Positions 21,249-29,225 of a stretch of DNA of 29,225 nucleotides are shown in pieces (within the stretch, counting starts at the first letter, position 1; each line of letters starts with the position of its first letter). Made by a program: the position numbers and the translations under genes. The notes below the pieces were generated by a model. That model was not told the origin of the DNA. It searched no databases and was given only the letters and a program-made list of their open reading frames with translations. The DNA is taken from the NCBI GenBank assembly GCA_028565635.1, contig JAOXYB010035727.1, positions 1 to 29,225 of the forward strand, read 5' to 3'. This DNA comes from Phoronis ovalis (lineage: Eukaryota; Phoronida; Phoronidae).

Positions 21249-24200
21249 CTATGTCTCTGATAAGGCATTTATCAAATTATTAAAAACTAATTCCATATCT
21301 GTAGATATTTGTTTTTCCATTGACGTTGACACAGGCTCAATTTTACAAGTGTCATTTTTATTGAAATCAATATTGTAGCATGTCGAGTATTGTGATGCAG
21401 CAAGTATGTCGTCTGCCACTCTTTCATTACTTTGCCGGCAATCATAAAAGTCAAGATTATCATAAAATGTAATGTTATTGTTAATGTTTTGACTACATAG
21501 GTCACTATCATAGTCGCAATCTTTAAAAGTTTTTCTGGAGAATGTTACACATTCTAACGCTTCGCCATAAATCAGCTTTCTTTTCTCTTCACGAATCTCT
21601 TTCTGCATTTTTTTGACAGTATTATTAATTAGTACAGCCCGATGTAAGACATGTTCTGGATCTTCCATTTTTCGTAATTTTTGGACAGACATTCTTAAAA
21701 TTCGTTTTTTCTCGTCTCGTCTTTGTTTAGGCGTATTGTCACGAATGGAAATTTTCCTAGGTGGTTCCCCTGGCAGTTTTAGTTCCTCAAAGTCTAACTT
21801 CCTTTTTGTAGTACCCAAAGAAAGCGGATTATCTCTGATCATCATGAACGTATTTCCTTTATTGGTAGATTCTGAAAGACGAAAGATGAATGATAAATTA
21901 GCATAGGACAAGTTTATACACATACCTACCTTGTTACTAGCTATTAAGATTTTTACATAGAAATAAAAATATCACCTGGGAACTATTAACTAACACGTAA
22001 GTTACTAATTCCACATACTTCTACCTCTACCTATTTTCGTTAGAGTAACAAAAGATATTTAATCATTTTTAGTTATGAAAAGCGTTCACCTTTAACCAAT
22101 ATGAACTTGTATTTAAAACAGCAGATCAAATTTGATCGAATTTCTCTTATTCCTTATACATTGCTTATACTTGCATATATTGTTTCAGCAATTAATAATC
22201 CCTTTATCACAAGATATGTAGCATGTGAGAGAGCATGTTCTAGTCCAGTAAAAAAGATCATACTCTGGTGAATACACCAGTACGATTTATAGATAACTAG
22301 ACAGTGAGTCGGTTTTAGCAACTCACAATATAGAACTGTTTATTTAGACATATATAATATTATATGTTTATGTCTATCTATACTGATACCTAAACCTGAT
22401 TATGCTGCCAGCAATGCAAAGCAGCAAAGTGCTTACAATGTTGTTAACTTTCCTAGATTATATGGAGTTTCGCTTATATAGTGAGTACTGTACGTTCTGC
22501 TATATCACTTGGTGTATTTTCATCAAGAGTGGCCAATTTTGCTAATTCTCCAGTTGCATAAATTATTAATCCGGTACTAATCTAACCTGTAAACGTTGGT
22601 AGTGATGACGTCAGTTCGGGGATCTCCCCACAGGTTATTCCTATGACATCATATTCTTTTTTTTTTTAGGTAAATGCGGAAATTAGACTAAAACGAATAC
22701 GTATGAATTCAAATGAAAAACTGTCTTTACTGTTCGCTAATTGGATGTTATTGTAGCGATAAATTTACTACAACATCCCAAAAATGTCTTGTTTCAATTA
22801 CATATTATTATACCGGTTAAAAGGTCATACTCTGTCAACAACAGGAGCATGGTACTGCAGTACACATAAAAAATCGCAGGTTTACTAGTCCTCTGTAGGT
22901 TTACATTCTCTAACTGTAGATTTCAATGGTTTTCCGTGAAACATCGCTGTTAGAAAAATACTTAAACACATGCACAATCATCAGCTACATAGTTGATAAT
23001 TAAAATTGTAATATTAATCAAATATGATTTTCCTACTATAGTTAGTGAGCCTCTTTTCGAACTAAACTTTTTTAATTGTATCCAATTGTCCACATAACAT
23101 CTATCACATTAGAATTCTGCTCACACCAAGCGATCGACCTATATGTCTCCCACGTCGAAAAAACGTCAGAAGCGTTTAAATGATAAGCGAAAGGAAGTTA
23201 CCCAGTATAACGGTATTATTCTGAAACATTCAAAGTCATCGAAAATACATACCTTTTCGGTATTACCCTAATTATGCAATACTCGCTTTCTAGTACATCA
23301 TATGCATGTTGGAGGCATATGGATAACGATAATTACCTGTCTGCGGCTTACCCTGATGATTAATAGCACGAATTAACCGATACAATATCCTACGATTTCT
23401 GTTGGTGAGCAAATTATTAAATGTTAATGTAAATATTAATATGATTTAAGTTTACTTTCTCTTTTCTTATCACGACTGCCAGTTAAGGAGATTGTGTACA
23501 AAAGCACGTTCTGTATTGACACACTTGACTATCTTTCTTTCGGATGATTACGCTGATCCAAATAAAATAATAGGGTTTACGTTTGGTCAAAACAAATCAA
23601 GACAAGCTTGTTTATTAAAAATTAGTTTAAATTTATGACCTTTCAACTTTGATTTTTTTGTTATTCAATGACCTTCGGCTGATTAATCGTGACAGTGTAA
23701 TTTAACAAAACCTCTAGCATTTGTAATCGCAGGAAATCAAAATTTACAATGCAATATTATTATCGTTAATAATTAATACAATCTACTCCTCCACTTTTAT
23801 AGAATAGAAATATGCTTTTATCAATCTAATTGAGCTATGAGTAAATGCATACGGTATGCATGTAATCATAGCTCAATTGATACGTCTTTACTATATAATA
23901 CATTATATCACATTGAGCTACACATTCGCTAATTTATCTCTCCAGCAAGTCAACAAAAATCAGTCCCACATTGATTCAATATTAAGTCAATACCACGCTA
24001 TCTCGTAATTACTTTTAGAACTTCGTCGTGGTGATTTGTTTTTACCCATTACCTTTTTCTAATAGTACAAAACATCATTCTATAGTCAGTTTAACAAAAC
24101 TTCCTTACTGGAGTTCTCCTGGATTGAACCCGGATAAAATTATGACAATATACATAATAAAAGTTTATCCTAATGTAAACCTCCCGAATCTTTAATCTGT

Positions 24201-27200
24201 TGATTACCCACTGAATTATGATAGGACCACGCAAATGTCATTTTAAAATTACCTTACATGTAACACACGAGTAAAATTCTGGTCTCTAAACCCATAATTA
24301 GGGTAGCTGCTGCTAATGTATTTAATCGGAATTCCGTGGCATTTCAGTTGTTAACAGAAATATGTTGCAACGTATATATCATAAAATATCAATTGCACAT
24401 AGTGTTTTTGTCAATTTTCTATGATTGGGTGGACTTGGCGCTTAATATCACTTTCCTATGAAAAGACGGGTTTTAGTGGCTTAATAATTATTAATCAAAA
24501 ACTGCTTATCACTCAAGGAGTCTAGATGTCTTATTAAAAAGGTTATTTCAGGTTAATGTTTACCTGTTTATACCTGTTAGTTGTCTGACTATACTTCACG
24601 CCTGGCCAATGATATTCTATGCAGATATGATAATCTGGGAATATGTCGGATAAACAATATATCATGTAAATACAATACAAAAATTAACTCCTAAATATAC
24701 ACTCGTACATATTCTGTGAATATAGGACAGTGTTAATATAACTACGGAGATTCAATACACTTGATTGATTATACAATGCAGTGTTTCGGTCACTAAAAAT
24801 ACATACGGAATGTGTGTATATCGTTGCACGCATTCATACAGAAAGCAAGTAGATAGTTTAATGAGTAGCATTGTAATTCCTTATAACTGTGTTTTGTTGT
24901 CGGGGATACTATCCTATATGTAACGATGAAGGTTGAAGTAGACCGGCTTGACCTCAGACAATCACATAAAATAAATTATGTTTATTTCTAGCCTTATAAG
25001 GGAATTCTGACATACAAATGATGCGAGAAGATAAATTAGTTGTTACGCAAATGCGTTTGCTGACTCAAACTGCACGAAGTCGTCACTTGATTTGTCAATT
25101 TATCTCCATAAAAATCATATTCGTGTAAACATTGCAAACTTTGCTTTAAAACGTGAAGCATAAACAATAAAACCATGAAGAAATTAATTAACTTTAACTT
25201 CTATACCTGATTGAATTACTTAACAATATTAATAGGGCCGAAATATATTTAATATATCAGACATATATTTCTTGGAGTGCTCTGTGATTCCAACCTAAGG
25301 CGCAGGCTCTTCATTCATACTTTTAATATTGTTTAATAGAGCATCATCTGGCGTTCATTGAAAAGGGATGTATTAGATTTCAACAGTGATTGAAAAGCAC
25401 CACATGTAAACACTATAAAAACATTTAACCATATTGTTCAGTTTTTAATTTACGCCCAGTGTATGAAATTTCCAGCCCACTGCTGGAGTGATTTCAAAAT
25501 TCACCAGGGAATTCTAAATCTATAAGTTTTGTTACAGTGAAAACATTAATGGTATTATGCTCAGTTGATGTTATCCAATATCCCCATTGTTTAATGTATA
25601 GCACCTTTTTACTAGGCTTAAATCTAATGTCATCCTTGTCCCCCTTGTCCTGGCTATATCTAAATACGTGTAATTGCATCAGAATAAAAGTTTGTTAATA
25701 TGTGTTTGTTGTTCTTCTTCATGGCAACATTAAGCGTACTGTGTTACTTAATGTTAATATGTGAGAGTCAATGGCCTCTCAGTCTCTCTGGAATAACAAC
25801 ATCTACTTCAAATCACTTAGCAAAATAGCTGATATAAGATTCGCCATACAGTTCAAATTCTATTAGATGGTCGCTTACATATAGATGTATACTCATATTA
25901 ATTTTGAAGAAACGATAATCGATTATTTTCCGCAACATGCCTCTATAATTATGCACAGAGATTTTTATATACAGATCTGGTGGCTGGAGGAGTTTTTACT
26001 CAAAATATCTGAGTTATAGTGGTTGCTTGATCGAAATCAAGTATAAAACTTAGCTTTTAAACTTTTATGCGAGAGAAACTAGAAAAATATTGAATTGATT
26101 TATTAGAAATGATTTTTGAGACGTATTGATTTAACTGAAAAATAAGACAATGTATCATAGAGAATAGAGACATTTATGAACCTCATTAATTTATCATGTT
26201 CTTATGGCTTTAAGAGTGGAAAATATAGTCTGTTTTTGGTAGCCTAAACTCACTAATCAGCATGAATATGAATTTCTTTTCAAATAATATTTGCACTTAA
26301 AGTCATAATTCGGGGTGAAAATTAATTGCATCCTTGTGTATTATTGGATATGTAATTAGTGTTACACACCCCAAAAATACCTGGTGAACTGAAAATGACC
26401 CATAAAGACCAGCACGCGTGTTACAATAGATACACTATTTTTACACATGGCACAACCTGTAGTGCTTTAAGATTTAGCTATTTCTACTGAACCACCACCA
26501 CCACCAGGGTACTAATTTTTTATACCCGGGCTTGCATAATGAGCCATAATATAGAGTCCATAGCAATAAAAATCATTATATAAACTTTTTTTCAGACAAT
26601 GTTACTTGCAGAAATAAATGTAACCATAATTCATTAAAAAAAACTTGTAAACATATTTACAGTTTTATTTTTCTACTCAGAAACCTCTATCATAGGTTAT
26701 CCTAAGGATAACTGTTTACAATACTGTTACCATATGAGGTTATCTTTCATAGCATTTAGCACAAAGATAACAATTTATGGTATGTTCTGTTACTTATCGC
26801 AGGTGTTTCGACACATAGTAACTTGTTCAGAGTTTTTAATCCTAAAACATCTTATTACTTATATGTTTCCGCTTGATTTCCTTTGAATAATTTAATTGTC
26901 AATTCAATGTTTTTGAGTGTGGATGACGTAGACTTATCAAGTTAAGCGTCAATCAATGTAATGAACTTGGTGTTATTTTATAAGTGGTACAATAAAGATG
27001 TCAAGAAAATACACTGCTCACCTGATCTTCCTTTGAGTGTTTTTGCTTCATACACATCTGTGACAAGTTTGTTTTGTCCATGAATTTCCCGGCGACTTAC
27101 ATCACCAATTTCCCGCTTTTTGCCTGTCTTATCGTCTGCTTCAAGTTTCTTGTAATTGTTTACAGATAATGTTGGCTGTTCTGTTTTAGCTTGCGAAGTA

Positions 27201-27412
27201 TCAGAGAGATCAGTACTCGGTAGACAATTGCCTTCAATGTCTAAATCATACTGTTGATCAAAAGCCAATTTTCTGCTTGAGAAATTTTCCGACTCCCGGC
27301 AGCTTCCATGCTCTTGAGTATTTTCCGACCATTCGGTAAAATTATAACTTTCCTCTCCCAGTTGTGGTGAAGAGTAAAATGCAGAAAATGTTATAGGTAG
27401 TACCAGAGCCAT
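21249..27412 (-). CDS. SERTA-domain protein (SERTAD/CDCA4/Taranis family), complete, 2 coding exons
   Basis: Exon 1 is 27412-27022 and ends TCAG|gtgagc. Exon 2 is 21871-21249 after the acceptor gtctttcag. The phase-1 join (G+AA = Glu131) gives 337 residues. The SERTA motif lies at about 186-224: RMSVQKLRKMEDPEHVLHRA followed by VLINNTVKKMQKEI. This agrees with the family pattern SLxKL..PxLxRxVLIxNTxRxIQxE. SERTA proteins bind cyclin/CDK, PHD-bromodomain or chromatin partners and act as transcriptional co-regulators linked to E2F and cell-cycle control. The C-terminus (DMELVFNNLINAL) is an acidic-hydrophobic helix reminiscent of the family's C-terminal activation segment. The first 130 residues are Ser/Thr/Glu-rich, without a domain I recognise. 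The start has G at -3 and G at +4. An acceptor (ttcttacag) lies 35 bp upstream of the ATG, so a 5' UTR intron is likely. The 5.15-kb intron contains repeats but no other gene. Confidence 0.85.
22606..22629. promoter_or_regulatory. Candidate CRE plus kappaB-like motif pair in the SERTA gene intron
   Basis: The palindrome TGACGTCA (22606-22613) is a full CRE/ATF consensus. Four bases later GGGGATCTCC (22618-22627) fits the kappaB pattern GGGRNWYYCC. Both are short motifs, so occurrence by chance is possible. Confidence 0.35.
23823..23882. repeat. 60-bp near-perfect hairpin
   Basis: Arms of about 30 bp meet at a central single G. The outer stem is AATTGAGCTATGA against TCATAGCTCAATT, and the inner stem is ATGCATAC against GTATGCAT, with about four mismatched pairs. 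It lies in the intron of the SERTA gene. Confidence 0.8.
24108..24230 (-). repeat. tRNA-like relic or SINE head with an internal insertion
   Basis: On the minus strand, ATAATTCAGTGGGTAATC (A-box/D-arm-like, near 24202-24219) leads into an anticodon-arm-like AGATTAAAGATTCGGGAGG. About 45 bp of AT-rich sequence follows, then GGGTTCAATCC at 24131-24121, which fits the B-box. The A-to-B spacing is longer than in a normal tRNA, so this is a relic or a tRNA-derived SINE, not a gene. Confidence 0.45.
26491..26507. repeat. Short (ACC)n microsatellite
   Basis: Five ACC units in a row within the SERTA gene intron. Confidence 0.9.
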
Positions 27413-28155
27413 ATCGAATGAATAATTAAATAGATAATGGCATTATCTGTAAGAAGAATAAAACTTTATTAGTCTTTATCTGGTCAGAGCCATTGATTGA
27501 TGATCGCTTTTTATATAAGAACATTTATATACGAAATGAAAAGATAAATTGGGTACATATTAATCAAATATACATAGTTAAAGTGTGTAGTCATTTTCTC
27601 ACCTTTTAGCAAAGAAATTATGCATGGAACTAAAACGTTTCTTATTTTATCTAATACCAGTTTAATCACAGCCCAAACAATTCGTAGGTATATCCAAAGG
27701 GGATTAACATTAACTAATATAAATACCACGAAACTAATTTATAGGCACACAAAATGCTTTTTATAGCAGCTTGGTTACAGTATTTAAGAATTCTACTTAT
27801 TACACCAAATCTGTATGTAGATTGAAACAGTACGAGTGGTTTTCGCAAAGGATGTATACTCTGCAAAACGCCTGATTTGGCACCTGATTATCTATGAATA
27901 CGGGAAACACAATAAGGGAAATGCGGGAAACCTTTTTTATAGAAAATTAACCTCGCTTAAACTGGCAACCAAAATAAATCTAAAATATTGCACAAAGCTT
28001 ATATTCTTTTTCAGTCTGAAGAGTGCCACTGAGTTAAACCGGGTCTATTTTGGATCTAGTTACACACCCCTTAGGAACAAAGACCACAAAGGAATCATTT
28101 TAAAATTTAACCAACACTTGACGTATGAAATAATAAAAATCTTCATTTACTTACC
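27413..28155 (-). promoter_or_regulatory. Possible 5' UTR intron of the SERTA gene
   Basis: On the minus strand an acceptor ttcttacag ends at 27447, with exon sequence starting at 27446. This leader contains a five-codon upstream frame (ATG CCA TTA TCT ATT TAA). A strong donor TTTAG|gtaagt sits at 28155/28154 and could be the end of a non-coding first exon. A weaker donor lies at about 27606 (AAAAG|gtgaga). The pairing is a guess from splice-site strength. Confidence 0.3.
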
Positions 28156-28639
28156 TAAAAATCCTTCCAAAAAGCTTTACTAAAATGTCCAAAGTTACAA
28201 TAAATTTGTTTGCAATAAACGGCTTTTGTCTTACAAACTTTTGAGTAAAGTAACCAAGCAAGTGTTGCATTCGATGTCTGCTCGCTAACAAGTACTTGGA
28301 GTGAAACAGCTGCTGAGAATGATTATCTGTTTATAGAGCACGCTCTATTATTTGCCTGACAATACAATATCGGCTGTTATATTACACTCCCGGCGAATTT
28401 AATAAATCTAAAACTTAGTTATATTAGTCTCAGTTTTACGAGCAGTAGATTAATGTTTACGAAATTAAGTGTCAACATTTTTTGTAGGTAAAATATGAAG
28501 TAATAATTATATTTATATCCAAATGGGATGGTATAATTATTCGTCTTTTTTGCCGGTATATTGCTGTATATTCCCTGTGTATATTCCGACAGGTGTGCGG
28601 TGATTTAAAGGTGTACTTAACGCATACAATGGACAATAG

Positions 28640-29225
28640 TGACCATTATGTTAATTGTACTTAAAACAAACATTGGCTCGTGTACACATCCCGGTACACA
28701 TACTTTCACCTTAAGTTATGCTTTAGGAATTCGCTTGCATTTTCTGTTGCCCTCCCCCCGGGGTTATCCATTTTTATTACCTACTGGGCACGTGCCACTC
28801 GGAACTGTCCCATGTCCAGGATCACATATATATGGGTCGCAGTTTCTTCAATCCAGATATAATTATGGGTAGTATTTTCATGATGTTTTTGGATATAAAT
28901 TCGAGTTATGATATGGTCACTGCACATGAGAAAACCAAATAATCAACTAATCCCAGTTTGAAATTTTAATAACATTGTTTTCAATCGCTCATCATGAATC
29001 CACTTCAAAACACATCGAATCCTACTCCGTTTATAAACATGGGTATGGTATTTTGTGATTTTGATATAAATATGGTACTGGTCTATTTTTTAGTTTTACC
29101 TACTGATATAAAAATGGTCGCATTTCTGGGATCAGGTGGCATGTCCCCGGGGGGGGTACTCAGGTTATTTTTTGGTGGGAGTGTGCAGCCGAGTTGAAAA
29201 TTTTGGATTTGGATTGTATACTTTT
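28640..29225. repeat. Repetitive right edge with C/G runs
   Basis: CCTCCCCCCGGGG at about 28750 and CCCCGGGGGGGG at about 29144 face each other. Between them are recurring GATATAAA-type units (28893, 29063, 29105) and GGGTATGGTATT/AATATGGTACT phrases. The block runs off the window. It resembles dispersed repeats seen in invertebrate genomes. No coding content is recognised. Confidence 0.5.

Noticed and set aside
21613-21906. 97-codon plus-strand open frame
   Set aside because: Complement of the SERTA exon 2 coding region.
27836-28183. 115-codon plus-strand open frame
   Set aside because: Lysine/isoleucine-rich translation of AT-rich DNA with no domain; lies opposite the likely SERTA gene leader region.

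Overview
This is an animal nuclear DNA window, AT-rich and intron-rich, with low gene density. Introns have canonical GT..AG ends, and the genes recognised are metazoan families. The repeat content (foldback MITE-like elements, tRNA-derived short repeats, a C/G-rich right-hand repeat) suggests an invertebrate, but the sequence does not let me fix the phylum.

Layout from left to right: (1) the last two coding exons of a BAHD1-like BAH-domain gene on the + strand (100-268 and 1418-1604), with an intronic direct repeat. A 40-bp copy of the last exon's 5' edge lies in the 3' flank. (2) Tail to tail with it, a complete 12-exon minus-strand gene for the ZnT6 zinc transporter subunit SLC30A6 (9008 down to 3519, 497 residues). 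(3) A short spacer that probably holds a divergent promoter. (4) Head to head with SLC30A6, a complete 3-exon plus-strand CEBPZOS-like mitochondrial microprotein gene (9625-13108, 95 residues). (5) A 420-codon single-exon plus-strand gene at 14588-15850 encoding a JNK-like pseudokinase in which every catalytic motif I can align is lost. (6) About 5 kb without a recognisable gene, holding a 1.6-kb TIR element (18754-20388) with a palindromic foldback element nested inside it. (7) A two-exon minus-strand SERTA-domain gene (27412 down to 21249, 337 residues) with a 5.15-kb intron. (8) A right edge of repetitive, C/G-run-rich sequence.

The genes do not form one pathway. SLC30A6 loads zinc into the secretory pathway with ZnT5. 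The BAHD1-like protein is a chromatin repressor, CEBPZOS is a small mitochondrial membrane protein, and the SERTA protein is a likely transcriptional co-regulator. Exon joins for SLC30A6, CEBPZOS, the BAHD1 tail and the SERTA gene were worked out by hand from splice sites, phase and remembered family sequence. All joins keep the frame.

The strongest candidate for something undescribed is the JNK-like pseudokinase: an intact, intron-poor, full-length MAPK fold without ATP-binding, catalytic or activation-loop residues. Next are the duplicated exon edge in BAHD1, a possible alternative 5' exon in SLC30A6, and a small family of foldback elements with apparent 5-bp target duplications.
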